Of a stretch of DNA of 27,798 nucleotides, positions 15,086-22,991 are shown piece by piece. The position numbers and the translations under genes are program-made. The notes under the pieces are model-generated. The model saw nothing but the letters and a program-made list of their open reading frames with translations, had not been told where the DNA came from and ran no database searches. Position 1 is the first letter of the stretch; every line of letters starts with the position of its first letter. Source of the DNA: Candidatus Roizmanbacteria bacterium (GTDB lineage: Bacteria > Patescibacteriota > Microgenomatia > UBA1406 > GWC2-37-13); assembly GCA_026395475.1 (NCBI GenBank), contig JAPLYQ010000024.1, positions 1 to 27,798 of the forward strand. Direction: 5' to 3'.

Positions 15086-16390
15086 ATGAAAACAGTCATC
15101 TTGGGTGGGGGGTTAACTGGCCTGTCTGCAGCACAGTATCTTTCAAAAAAGGAAAAAGGCATTGTTATTTTAGAAAAAGGAGATAGGCTAGGTGGCTTAG
15201 CGGGTGGGTTTAAAAAACCAAACTGGAATTGGGAGCTGGAGAGGACATATCACCACATCTTCCGTAATGACGAGGCTATTTTACAGCTTTCCAAGGAAAT
15301 CGGCCATAATCCCTTTGTATTTTCAAATCCAATAACAGCCTCCCTATTTGGAGAGAGAAATAATTACCGCATATTTCCCGTAGATTCACCGAAGGATTTT
15401 CTATTTCTTCCAGAACTCTCACTTTTTTCAAAGATTCGAGCTGGTTTTACTGTTGTTTTTTTAAAGCTATCTCCACACTTTACTTGGTATGAAAAAGTAA
15501 CATCTGCAGCATTTTTAAAAAAAACAATGGGTGGGGAAGTCTGGGGTGTTTTATGGGAACAGTTATTTAAGAAAAAGTTTGGGAAATATGCAGAACATAT
15601 TCTTTCCTCTTTTATTTGGGCGCGTATACATAAAAGAACTCAAGGATTAGGATACCCAACGAGAGGCTTTCAATCTTTTGTTGATACACTTGCACAATCC
15701 AACAGAGAAGCGGGAGTGTCAATTTTTACCTCAACCACAATTAATTCGGTACAAAAAAAAGATGGAGTGTATGAAATCAAAACGGTAAATAATAAGGGAG
15801 AATCTAAAATATTTACCGCAGACAGAATAATCTCTACTTTACCATATCCCATTTCTTGTGCTGTTATGAAAGACGTTCTTGGAGAAGAATATATAAAAGA
15901 ACAAAGCAGCAGAAAATATTTATTTGCCATCAATCTAATTGTAAAAACAAAACAACCTATTCTTCCTTCTGTGTATTGGCTCAATATTGGGGCAAAAGAT
16001 GTCCCCATAATGTGTATTGTCCAACATACCAATTTTGTAGATTCAAAAGAATATGGAGGAGAAAAGCTTTGTTATATTGCATGGTATGTGGATGAAAATA
16101 GTGAACTATTACAGATGGATGAAAAACAAGTATTACAATTTGTTCTCCCACATCTTCGTTCTATTTCACCACACTTGCAGGAAATCCCAGAAGTTGTTGG
16201 GTTTTTTAAGGCACCATACGCCCAGCCTATTTTTGATACCGAGTTTGTTTCAATTTCTCGATCTTTTATGACTCCCGCTCACAATATCTATGTTGCTAAT
16301 ATGGACATGACATATCCATATGACAGAGGAACAAACTATGCGGTACAATTAGGAAAAGACGTTAGCAATTTTATAATTAATAACACATGA
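15086..16390 (+). CDS. FAD-dependent amine-oxidase-like oxidoreductase (protoporphyrinogen oxidase/UDP-galactopyranose mutase group)
   Basis: 434 residues. The N-terminal Rossmann motif VILGGGLTGLSAAQYLSKK, the adjacent ILEKGDRLGGLAGG and the C-terminal FAD motif NIYVANMDMTYPYDRGTNYAVQLGKDV define an NAD(P)-binding-8/amine-oxidase flavoprotein. Homologues with ERTYHHIFRND are common in polysaccharide clusters, where related enzymes act on nucleotide or lipid-linked sugars; the actual substrate is unknown. No clear -10 or Shine-Dalgarno motif precedes the start (weak TATACG 6 nt upstream), 13 nt after the permease. The stop overlaps the next start as ATGA. Confidence 0.8.
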   Translation: MKTVILGGGLTGLSAAQYLSKKEKGIVILEKGDRLGGLAGGFKKPNWNWELERTYHHIFRNDEAILQLSKEIGHNPFVFSNPITASLFGERNNYRIFPVDSPKDFLFLPELSLFSKIRAGFTVVFLKLSPHFTWYEKVTSAAFLKKTMGGEVWGVLWEQLFKKKFGKYAEHILSSFIWARIHKRTQGLGYPTRGFQSFVDTLAQSNREAGVSIFTSTTINSVQKKDGVYEIKTVNNKGESKIFTADRIISTLPYPISCAVMKDVLGEEYIKEQSSRKYLFAINLIVKTKQPILPSVYWLNIGAKDVPIMCIVQHTNFVDSKEYGGEKLCYIAWYVDENSELLQMDEKQVLQFVLPHLRSISPHLQEIPEVVGFFKAPYAQPIFDTEFVSISRSFMTPAHNIYVANMDMTYPYDRGTNYAVQLGKDVSNFIINNT

Positions 16391-17124
16391 ACACAAAATC
16401 TGTTGGAGCAACCATTCTTTTTATTGTTTTTATTTTATTCTTAATAAAGATATTCGATATTTCATATCCATTAAAAGTCACTGTGACAAACACATCTCAG
16501 GAGTTGGCGGTAGTAGGAGAGGGAAAGGTTGATGTTGTTCCAAACACAGCATATGTGGATGTGGGAGTAACAGTGGGGAACGTACAGACAGTTGAAGAAG
16601 CACGAACAAAGATTGATAAAATTAACTCTCAATTAATAGCAGCAGTAAAAAAACTTGGTATTACCTCTAAAGAAATTAAAACGACAAACTATTCTGTATA
16701 TCCAACATATACCTATGAAAACAATACAAACAGAATTACGGGATATGATGGAAATGCAACAATTACTGTAAAGACAAATAAAACTGAGACGGTTCCTCTT
16801 ATTATTGAAGAAGCCACAAAAGCAGGAGCAAACCAAATAAACAACACTCGTTTTGTTGTTGATGATCCTGCACTCTATCGTGAAGAAGCGCGAGGAAAGG
16901 CAATAAAAAATGCAAAAGACCAAGCTGAAAAGCTAGCAAAATCATTGGGAATAAAACTTGGAAAAGTAGTAAACGTTGTTGAATCACTCAGTGGTGGGTC
17001 TAGTACAAGCCCTGTCATGTATGACAAAATGAGTAGTGGAATGGGCGGAGGAGTAGCTCCATCTCTTGAATCTGGATCAGAAACGATAACCTCAACAGTC
17101 ACGCTCTATTTTGAAAAACGCTAA
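16387..17124 (+). CDS. SIMPL domain (DUF541) exported protein
   Basis: 245 residues. An N-terminal membrane segment (about 9-22) acts as signal anchor; the rest is one SIMPL/DUF541 domain (LAVVGEGKVDVVPNTAYVDVGV, ARGKAIKNAKDQAEKLAKSLGIKLGKVV), followed by a Gly/Ser-rich loop and a final beta strand. Family members are periplasmic or surface proteins linked to stress resistance, without a proven enzyme activity. TATAAT (16372-16377) lies 9 nt before the ATG, inside the end of the preceding gene, which overlaps by 4 nt. Confidence 0.88.
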   Translation: MNTKSVGATILFIVFILFLIKIFDISYPLKVTVTNTSQELAVVGEGKVDVVPNTAYVDVGVTVGNVQTVEEARTKIDKINSQLIAAVKKLGITSKEIKTTNYSVYPTYTYENNTNRITGYDGNATITVKTNKTETVPLIIEEATKAGANQINNTRFVVDDPALYREEARGKAIKNAKDQAEKLAKSLGIKLGKVVNVVESLSGGSSTSPVMYDKMSSGMGGGVAPSLESGSETITSTVTLYFEKR

Positions 17125-17146
17125 GCAATTACATTCCTATATCTGG

Positions 17147-17152
17147 TACAAT
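17147..17152 (+). promoter_or_regulatory. -10 box of tRNA-Pro
   Basis: TACAAT lies 13 nt before the first base of tRNA-Pro, allowing a short 5' leader. Confidence 0.5.
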
Positions 17153-17165
17153 ACAGAGGTGTCTA

Positions 17166-17239
17166 CGGGACGTAGTTCAGATGGCTAGAACGTGCGCTTT
17201 GGGAGCGCAAGGTCGCGAGTTCAAGTCTCGCCGTCCCGA
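17166..17239 (+). tRNA. tRNA-Pro(TGG)
   Basis: A 74-nt cloverleaf: acceptor CGGGACG/CGTCCCG, D arm with GTTC...GAAC, anticodon stem TGCGC/GCGCA with loop TTTGGGA (anticodon TGG, G37 as expected for proline), T arm GCGAG-TTCAAGT-CTCGC, A73. CCA is not encoded. Confidence 0.95.
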
Positions 17240-17286
17240 CACTTCATTTTCATATTCTCAAATCTCTTCTTTATATCTCTCTCCTG

Positions 17287-17292
17287 TATAAT
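17287..17292 (+). promoter_or_regulatory. -10 box of the mannose-6-phosphate isomerase gene
   Basis: TATAAT ends 8 nt before the ATG at 17301. Confidence 0.55.
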
Positions 17293-17300
17293 TAATTTCT

Positions 17301-18359
17301 ATGACACTTCAAAAAAAACCATATCTCATTATTCCTTATTTAATAGAACAACCAACATGGGGAGGAGACTATATTTGTGAAAAAAAAGGCTGGCTTAATA
17401 AAGCCGGTTTAGTGGGAAAAAAAATCGGTCAAAGCTATGAACTATATAGCAAATCCCTTCTTGCAACAACAATTACTTCAACAACAGATCCACTCTTTTC
17501 ACCTGAAATAAAAGACGTAGCTCCCATCTCAGTCTTTACAGAAGAGAGACCATTTCCCTTAATTAAATTTACTCAGGCAAAGGGGAACTCCTTTCAACTC
17601 CATGTAAAGCCAGGAGTAAACGACCCATTTTGGCATCAGAAAGCAGAGTCTTGGTATTATTTTGAAAATGGAAAGATATCTTTTGGAATAAAAAAGGGAG
17701 CTGACATGAAAAAATATCGAGAAACATGTATTCAAATTGACGATACCATGAAAAATTTAAGCAAACTGGTTATCAGCAGTTCTCTTACCATTTCGAAAGC
17801 AGAAGAACAAGCAAAAAGTTATATTGCCGAAAAAAACCCATGGCAATTTGTAAATGTACATGAAGTGAAAAGTGGAGATATAGTAGATTTGAGTGGAGGA
17901 GGCTTGCATCATTCTTGGGAAGAGGACAAGGAAAAGTATCCCCTAGGAAATATTGTGTTTGAAGTTCAACAAGACGAAATGGATCCTGTCTCAACCATTC
18001 GATCTTTTGATCAAGGAAAATTTTTAAAAGATGGAACCGTTAGAGAAATTCAGGTAGACACCTATTTTAAATATGTAGATGTAGATATAGAGAGAAATAC
18101 TCTTAAAACACAACAGCATGATTCAGTTTTGTTTAATACCCCTTATTATGTTCTTAAAAAAATAATTATTACTGATAAACAAGAAATGGAAACAAAAGAG
18201 TCCTTTCACCATCTTTTTGTAAAAGAGGGGTCTGCCACTGTAAAATCAAAAGAAGGGGAAGTGTATATTACTCAAGGACATTCTTGCTTTATTCCTAAAG
18301 GTATCAACTATACAATTGAAGCATCTGAAAAATGTGAGTTATTACAAACATCTTTATAA
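17301..18359 (+). CDS. manA: Mannose-6-phosphate isomerase, class I type
   Basis: Interconverts mannose-6-P and fructose-6-P, feeding GDP-mannose and surface glycans. 352 residues, close to Bacillus-type ManA. Visible are PTWGG (usual PWGG), the zinc ligands Q99-x-H101 in FQLHVKPG, E116 in AESWYYF and GGGLHHSW (H203/H204), and the downstream EVQQDEMDPVSTIRSFD block containing the catalytic arginine region. A second cupin forms the C-terminus (HHLFVKEGSATVKS). It stands directly before pgi, whose -10 box overlaps its stop codon, so the two hexose-phosphate isomerases are adjacent. Confidence 0.85.
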   Translation: MTLQKKPYLIIPYLIEQPTWGGDYICEKKGWLNKAGLVGKKIGQSYELYSKSLLATTITSTTDPLFSPEIKDVAPISVFTEERPFPLIKFTQAKGNSFQLHVKPGVNDPFWHQKAESWYYFENGKISFGIKKGADMKKYRETCIQIDDTMKNLSKLVISSSLTISKAEEQAKSYIAEKNPWQFVNVHEVKSGDIVDLSGGGLHHSWEEDKEKYPLGNIVFEVQQDEMDPVSTIRSFDQGKFLKDGTVREIQVDTYFKYVDVDIERNTLKTQQHDSVLFNTPYYVLKKIIITDKQEMETKESFHHLFVKEGSATVKSKEGEVYITQGHSCFIPKGINYTIEASEKCELLQTSL

Positions 18360-18360
18360 T
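18355..18360 (+). promoter_or_regulatory. -10 box overlapping the manA stop codon
   Basis: TATAAT contains the TAA stop of manA (18357-18359) and ends 8 nt before the pgi ATG at 18369. Confidence 0.55.
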
Positions 18361-18368
18361 CAATTCCT

Positions 18369-19637
18369 ATGAAATTTATCTATACACAACCTCACGATTG
18401 GACAGAACAGGAAAAAACCCTTGCTCCTTATATTGACCACTGCAAACAAGTAGTTGCCACTTCAGATTACAATGCCTTGGAGGCTTCTCTCTGTTTATCT
18501 TCAGACAAAGAAATCCTTGCACAAGTAGATGAAATGATTAAAAAAAAGAAAACAAACGAATTGAAATACATAATTGTTATTGGAATAGGAGGGTCAAACT
18601 TAGGAACAAAAGCACTCTATGATTCTCTTTATGGATCTGTAGATGTATTGACTCCTGACCGATATCCAAAAATGTTTTTTCTAGATACGATTGACCCAAA
18701 AGCCAATACAACTTTTCTAAACTATTTTGATAAGTATATAACCAATGAAAATGAATTTAGTATTTCTATCATTAGTAAATCTGGAGGAACAACAGAACCA
18801 TTAGTAAATGCAGAAATTCTCCTTGGTCATTTAAAAAAACAGTTTCCCAATTGGAAAGATCGCTGCGTTATCATCACCGACAACAACTCAAAAATGTGGG
18901 ATGAAGGAAAACGAATTGGGATTGATGTTCTTGGCATCCCAAAAAAAGTCGGAGGAAGGTATTCCATACTTTCAGCTGTTGGTCTATTCCCACTTGCCAT
19001 GGCCGGGATTGATATTCGATCATTATTGAAAGGGGCAGAGAGCATGAGAAGTTTATGTATATCAGATACTTCTGAAAATCATGCACGAAGCTCAAGTATT
19101 TTCCAATATCTTTATTTGCAAGAAGGAAAAGCAATTCACAATAGTTTTTATTTCCATCCAGAACTGGAGTCACTCGGAAAATGGTACAGACAGTTAGTTG
19201 GTGAAAGTATTGGAAAAGATAATATAGGGGTAACCCCCATGGTTTCTATTGGGTCAGTCGATCATCACTCAATGGTACAACTCTATTGGGGTGGACCATC
19301 AGACAAAACGACTGAACTTGTCTATTCAAAAAAACAATCATCCTGTTTAGTTCCAAGCGATCCATTATTTCCCACATTAAGTACAACAGAAGGGAAGGAT
19401 ACGGCGGAAATTGTATCCGCTATTCAAAAAGGAACCGCCCTTACTTATGAAAATCAAAAACAACCTTATTTTGAAGTGGTTTTGGACGATATCAATGAAT
19501 ATGAGATAGGAGCATATATGCAGTATAAAATGATGGAAATTCTCTATTTAGCTCATTTAATGAAGGTAAACGCATTTGATCAACCACAAGTAGAGTTGTA
19601 CAAAATTGAAACACGGAAGATACTTGTAAAAAAATAA
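18369..19637 (+). CDS. pgi: Glucose-6-phosphate isomerase
   Basis: Interconverts glucose-6-P and fructose-6-P. 422 residues, the short bacterial form (E. coli Pgi is about 550). The phosphate-binding SIS motifs are GIGGSNLGTKAL (72 onward) and SKSGGTTEPL. The catalytic region LGKWYRQLVGESIGKD and the C-terminal NAFDQPQVELYK (family NPFDQPGVExGK) are present. It follows manA by 9 nt, so mannose- and glucose-phosphate pools meet here at fructose-6-P. Confidence 0.93.
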   Translation: MKFIYTQPHDWTEQEKTLAPYIDHCKQVVATSDYNALEASLCLSSDKEILAQVDEMIKKKKTNELKYIIVIGIGGSNLGTKALYDSLYGSVDVLTPDRYPKMFFLDTIDPKANTTFLNYFDKYITNENEFSISIISKSGGTTEPLVNAEILLGHLKKQFPNWKDRCVIITDNNSKMWDEGKRIGIDVLGIPKKVGGRYSILSAVGLFPLAMAGIDIRSLLKGAESMRSLCISDTSENHARSSSIFQYLYLQEGKAIHNSFYFHPELESLGKWYRQLVGESIGKDNIGVTPMVSIGSVDHHSMVQLYWGGPSDKTTELVYSKKQSSCLVPSDPLFPTLSTTEGKDTAEIVSAIQKGTALTYENQKQPYFEVVLDDINEYEIGAYMQYKMMEILYLAHLMKVNAFDQPQVELYKIETRKILVKK

Positions 19638-19658
19638 TCTATAATGCAAGCAGACTAT

Positions 19659-20573
19659 ATGAAGAATATAAAAGTCTTTGCGCGGGCGATGCGGGTAAAT
19701 CAGTGGATGAAGAATCTCATTGTATTTACTGCCGTTATCTTTTCCGGAAAATTGTTTGACGGATGGATTGTTGGCCAGGCAATTATAGCCTTTGGTATTT
19801 TTTGTCTTCTTTCCTCAACCTCTTACTTATTAAATGACATTATTGATTATCCATACGACAGAAAACATCCTGTAAAAAGATATCGTCCTATTGCGTCTGG
19901 TGAAATCAGCATGCAGCAAGCAACTTTTGCTGTGTTTATTTTGACAATTGCATCTCTACTTCTCTCTCTTCTGTTTTCAGTTAACTTTTTCTTTCTTGCT
20001 CTTCTTTTTATTTTGCTGCATTTTTTTTATTCACTCTATCTCAAAAAATTTCCCACAGTGGATATATTTACCATTTCCCTCTCATTTATTTTACGAGCAA
20101 TTGGAGGAGAGATAGTTACGGGGTATCATATTCCCGTATGGTTGCTTCTCACAATATTTTTCATTTCACTATTTATGGCAACGGTAAAACGCCACGCAGA
20201 ACTTATAACTCATGGACGAGAGACACGAGAATCACTCTACAGATATCAGGAACATTTTCTTGAATTTCTTACAACAACCTTTGCAACCGCAACAATAATT
20301 GCATACGCAACGTACACGTATGTAGAAAAAATTCCACAGGTAAGCACAGTCTTTACTCCTATCATGGGTCGCTATTTACCAGGATTTGAAGCAAGAAAAT
20401 GGATGATGGTCACAATTCCCCTAGTTGTATATGGTATCTCTCGATATGCACAACTTCTCTATGAAAAAGTAGAAGGGGAGCGTCCTGAAAAGATAATCAC
20501 AAAAGACATGCCTCTCGTAGCTACGATAATTTTGTGGGTTTCAGTCATTATCCTTCTGATGTATGTTTTATAG
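19659..20573 (+). CDS. UbiA-family prenyltransferase, decaprenyl-phosphate phosphoribosyltransferase-like
   Basis: 304 residues with about eight hydrophobic segments. The first aspartate motif is NDIIDYPYDRKHPVKRYRPIASGEIS, which matches the decaprenyl-phosphate 5-phosphoribosyltransferase branch of UbiA enzymes, and LKKFPTVDIFTISLSFILRAIGGE follows. Such enzymes make polyprenyl-phosphoribose for arabinose-containing cell-surface glycans; the product here is inferred. An ATG at 19644 overlaps the TATAAT (19640-19645), so I choose the ATG at 19659, 13 nt after it. No Shine-Dalgarno motif. Confidence 0.8.
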   Translation: MKNIKVFARAMRVNQWMKNLIVFTAVIFSGKLFDGWIVGQAIIAFGIFCLLSSTSYLLNDIIDYPYDRKHPVKRYRPIASGEISMQQATFAVFILTIASLLLSLLFSVNFFFLALLFILLHFFYSLYLKKFPTVDIFTISLSFILRAIGGEIVTGYHIPVWLLLTIFFISLFMATVKRHAELITHGRETRESLYRYQEHFLEFLTTTFATATIIAYATYTYVEKIPQVSTVFTPIMGRYLPGFEARKWMMVTIPLVVYGISRYAQLLYEKVEGERPEKIITKDMPLVATIILWVSVIILLMYVL

Positions 20574-20576
20574 GCC

Positions 20577-20606
20577 TTGACTTTTGTGGTCAATTTACTC
20601 TACAAT
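20577..20606 (+). promoter_or_regulatory. Promoter of the first pilin-like gene
   Basis: TTGACT (20577-20582) and TACAAT (20601-20606) with an 18-bp spacer, the best -35/-10 pair in the window. It ends 8 nt before the ATG, in keeping with an abundant product. Confidence 0.7.
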
Positions 20607-20614
20607 AAGCACAT

Positions 20615-20974
20615 ATGAAAAAAATAGTGAATGGTTTAAATGCATTAATCTTTTTAGCAATGGCAAAGACTTCTTTTGCGCAAGTATCTAGTACTTCAAG
20701 AGTTGCTGTCGGATGGACCATTCCTTCACTCGCTGATGTCGTTGGATTCTTAATTAAATTTTTATTCTTCTTCGCAGGTCTTGCAGCACTTCTTTATTTA
20801 TTGCTTGGCGCATTCTCATGGGTTACCTCATCAGGTGACAAGGAAAATGTAAAAAAAGCACAAGATAAAATACAAGCCGCAGTCGTCGGTCTTGTTATTA
20901 TTGTCGTAGTGCTTGTTATCATCGCAACAATGGAACAAGTTGTATCATCGCAACCATGGAACAAGTTGTATTAA
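20615..20974 (+). CDS. VirB2/TrbC-like pilin subunit
   Basis: 119 residues. A signal peptide (MKKIVNGLNALIFLAMAKTSFAQ, cleavage likely after SFAQ) is followed by two membrane helices (about 42-66 and 89-107) joined by a charged loop, SSGDKENVKKAQDKIQAAVVGL. This layout and loop are typical of the TrbC/VirB2-like pilins of CPR genomes. The last 26 nt (20947-20972) are a tandem copy of the preceding 26 nt read in another frame, giving the tail SSQPWNKLY. Its paralogue follows at 21054. Assembly into a pilus or T4SS is inferred. Confidence 0.8.
   Translation: MKKIVNGLNALIFLAMAKTSFAQVSSTSRVAVGWTIPSLADVVGFLIKFLFFFAGLAALLYLLLGAFSWVTSSGDKENVKKAQDKIQAAVVGLVIIVVVLVIIATMEQVVSSQPWNKLY
20921..20972 (+). 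repeat. 26-bp tandem duplication at the 3' end of the pilin gene
   Basis: 20921-20946 and 20947-20972 are identical at 24 of 26 positions (core ATGGAACAAGTTGTAT). The unit is not a multiple of three, so the second copy is translated in a new frame. A weaker partial likeness (TTGTAACATCGCACCACC) occurs after the gene near 21000. Confidence 0.85.
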
Positions 20975-21053
20975 AGGGCACATTCTGTGTCGGATTGACT
21001 TGTAACATCGCACCACCTCAGTTAATACAACCATAACTTAAGCGATATCCAAT

Positions 21054-21419
21054 ATGATGAATCTATTCTCTTTGGCAGTATATGCTCAGGCGCCAGCCGC
21101 AACGGTAAATGAATGGGGTGACTGTATGATTGATGGAGTTCCAACACTCAAATGTTTTGAGGTAGTGTTTGGTAATATTCTTAATATTGCTTCTGGTCTT
21201 ATTATCGTTGTTTTGTTTATCATGTTTGTAACAGGAGCATTCCACTACATCACTTCGCTTGGAAATCCAGAAAAGCTAAAGAAAGCACAAGGAACACTGA
21301 GATATGCAGTTATTGGTCTTGTTATCTTCCTTTCTGCCTTTCTTATCCTGAAGGTTATAGACACTCTCTTCTTAGGAGGGGTAGGAACTCTCTTCAAATT
21401 TAATATCGGAGGGTCATAG
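21054..21419 (+). CDS. VirB2/TrbC-like pilin subunit (paralogue)
   Basis: 121 residues. A short N-terminal hydrophobic stretch (FSLAVYAQA) could be a signal peptide. Two membrane helices follow, joined by SLGNPEKLKKAQGTLRYAVIGLVIF, the same charged-loop pattern as its neighbour. Two cysteines (GDCMIDGVPTLKCFE) lie just before the first helix and could form a disulphide outside the cell. There are two adjacent ATGs (21054 and 21057). I see no strong -10 or Shine-Dalgarno motif in the 79-bp gap, so it may be co-transcribed with the first pilin. Confidence 0.75.
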   Translation: MMNLFSLAVYAQAPAATVNEWGDCMIDGVPTLKCFEVVFGNILNIASGLIIVVLFIMFVTGAFHYITSLGNPEKLKKAQGTLRYAVIGLVIFLSAFLILKVIDTLFLGGVGTLFKFNIGGS

Positions 21420-21435
21420 AAGATATAAATCTTCT

Positions 21436-21585
21436 TTATTTTTTTACATTCTGTTGAACGACATTGTTTGTATCCACACCTTCAATAGGTGAAAGAATCC
21501 TTTGTTGGCGAAAGAAGAAAGAGAAAACAACGTAGAAGAGTATTCCAAATCCAATTCCCAAAAATACCATCCCTATTTTTTTCAT
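21436..21585 (-). CDS. 49-residue single-pass membrane protein coupled to the GtrB-like gene
   Basis: The frame starts MKKIGMVFLGIGFGILFYVV and ends VVQQNVKK. One hydrophobic helix (about 5-24) is followed by a basic step and a polar tail. Its ATG overlaps the stop of the upstream glycosyltransferase as ATGA, the classical translational-coupling arrangement, which is why I accept so short a gene. Small membrane partners of GtrB-type enzymes exist (GtrA flippases are larger, four helices); this protein is too short to be one. Function unknown. Confidence 0.6.
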   Translation of the reverse strand: MKKIGMVFLGIGFGILFYVVFSFFFRQQRILSPIEGVDTNNVVQQNVKK

Positions 21586-22511
21586 AGATTGGTCATTTCT
21601 TTTATGAGATACTGTGGTCTTTTTTGTACTTCAATATAGATTCTACTGATATATTCGCCAATAATGCCAATAGTAAGAAGTTGAACTCCTCCTACAAACA
21701 TAATGCCAACAAAAAGAGCAGTCCACCCTGTTACCCATCCCACTGGATGAACTATTTTTCCAATGATGGCATAAATAATTCCCAAAAATCCAACTGCAGC
21801 TGAGAAAAATCCCATATAGGAAGCAAGTCGCAGTGGCTTTGTGGAAAAAGAAATAATTCCATCCATTGCAAAGTTCAGCATGCGAGAGAATGTATAGTGT
21901 GTTTCACCTGTATGGCGTTTTTCGCGTTTGAAATATACGTACTCTGCAGGATATCCACCCCATGCAACAAGTCCTCTTAAGAATCGGGATTGTTCCGGTA
22001 AATTATTTAAGAATGCAACAATTTCTTTATCAAGTAATCTAAAATCCCCAACTTCGTCAGGAATAGGAGTTTCAGAAAGAAAATTAATGAGTCGATAGAA
22101 ATATGCAGCTGTTTGTTTTTTGAAAAAAGAATCAACATCTCGTGTTTTTCTTTTTGCATACACTACTTTCGCTCCAGTTTTCCATTTATTGACCATCTCA
22201 TGAATAACCTCTGGTGGGTCCTGTAAATCGGCATCAATCGTAATGACACAATCTCCTTTTGCAAATCGGTACCCGCAGGTAAGTGCCATCTGATGACCAA
22301 AATTGCGATAGAAATTAAGAAACTTAATCTGAGTGTTTTTTTCTGCATGTTTCTTTACCTCGTGAGCTGTATTATCTGTTGAGCCATCACTAACAAATAA
22401 CACTTCATATTGATAGTCCTTAAGGATAGGAAGTAATCGATCGAGAAGAGGGGTAATATTTTTTTCCTCGTTAAAAACAGGGATTATGACTGAAAGAAGA
22501 AAATTATTCAT
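21582..22511 (-). CDS. GtrB/DPM1-like polyprenyl-phosphate glycosyltransferase with two C-terminal membrane helices
   Basis: 309 residues. The GT2 domain has SVIIPVFNEEKN, FVSDGSTDNT, ITIDADLQDPPE (metal-binding DAD) and SRFLRGLVAWGGY. Two C-terminal membrane helices (about 230-255 and 265-290) match bactoprenol-phosphate glucosyltransferases (GtrB, YfdH). Such enzymes make polyprenyl-P-glucose or related donors at the inner membrane, then used by GT-C enzymes like those at 1.2-4.5 kb. It lies downstream of tRNA-Met on the minus strand and overlaps the small gene after it by 4 nt. Confidence 0.9.
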   Translation of the reverse strand: MNNFLLSVIIPVFNEEKNITPLLDRLLPILKDYQYEVLFVSDGSTDNTAHEVKKHAEKNTQIKFLNFYRNFGHQMALTCGYRFAKGDCVITIDADLQDPPEVIHEMVNKWKTGAKVVYAKRKTRDVDSFFKKQTAAYFYRLINFLSETPIPDEVGDFRLLDKEIVAFLNNLPEQSRFLRGLVAWGGYPAEYVYFKREKRHTGETHYTFSRMLNFAMDGIISFSTKPLRLASYMGFFSAAVGFLGIIYAIIGKIVHPVGWVTGWTALFVGIMFVGGVQLLTIGIIGEYISRIYIEVQKRPQYLIKEMTNL

Positions 22512-22559
22512 GAATAGAATAGCTAAATGCTTAAAGCTAAAAGCTCAAAGCTAAACTTG

Positions 22560-22630
22560 TTACGGGGCCAGGAGTCGAACCATGGTCTAGGAGATTATGA
22601 GCCTCCTGTGCAACCGTACACTACCCCGTA
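22560..22630 (-). tRNA. tRNA-Met(CAT), elongator or Ile2 type
   Basis: A 71-nt cloverleaf on the minus strand: acceptor TACGGGG/CCCCGTA, D arm GTGT...GCAC, anticodon stem GGAGG/TCTCC with loop CTCATAA, A73. The anticodon CAT could be elongator methionine or lysidine-modified isoleucine; the initiator's three G-C pairs in the anticodon stem are absent. The T stem (CATGG/CCTGG) has two mismatches in its middle, unusual for a functional tRNA. CCA is not encoded. Confidence 0.85.
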
Positions 22631-22645
22631 TATTGGAACTAATCA

Positions 22646-22651
22646 ATTATA
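22646..22651 (-). promoter_or_regulatory. -10 box of tRNA-Met
   Basis: TATAAT on the minus strand, 15 nt before the tRNA and immediately after the ftsB stop codon. Confidence 0.5.
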
Positions 22652-22658
22652 CCAAGAA

Positions 22659-22985
22659 TTATTGGAAAAGGAGCCGGAGCCATTGCTTGTACGGGAGGTC
22701 AGTTGGCCTCGCGTAAGGAGTTGGAATGAGGGAAGGAGAAGGGACAATAACAATAATTTCATCTTTACGTACAAGATTTTGTTTATTTCTTAAGTTTTTT
22801 TCAACCTCAAAAGGCGAGGAACTTGATTGCTTGTTTACTTTAAGCTCTTTATTCTCAAGAGTTGCCTTATCAAAATTATTTTTCGTCTGATCGTAAAAAG
22901 ATATGTTGCGTTGGTAGTCGGCAATATTGCGAATAAAAGAGATCACAAGAAAGAAGAGGACAATAAAGAACACAATTTTTCTCAT
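22659..22985 (-). CDS. FtsB/DivIC-like cell division protein
   Basis: 108 residues. One N-terminal membrane helix (about 3-19) is followed by a coiled-coil stretch (DYQRNISFYDQTKNNFDKATLENKEL) and the family end motif EVEKNLRNKQNLVRKDEIIVIVP. The Pro-rich tail ending KQWLRLLFQ resembles CPR homologues. FtsB/DivIC bridges FtsL and FtsQ/DivIB in the divisome and activates septal peptidoglycan synthesis. It starts 6 bp after the yqeY stop, so the two form an operon. The tRNA-Met promoter follows its stop directly. Confidence 0.82.
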   Translation of the reverse strand: MRKIVFFIVLFFLVISFIRNIADYQRNISFYDQTKNNFDKATLENKELKVNKQSSSSPFEVEKNLRNKQNLVRKDEIIVIVPSPSLIPTPYARPTDLPYKQWLRLLFQ

Positions 22986-22991
22986 AACAGA

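Noticed and set aside
20921..20972. CRISPR-like repeat
   Set aside because: Only two directly abutting copies without spacers, inside a coding gene, and no cas genes in the window.
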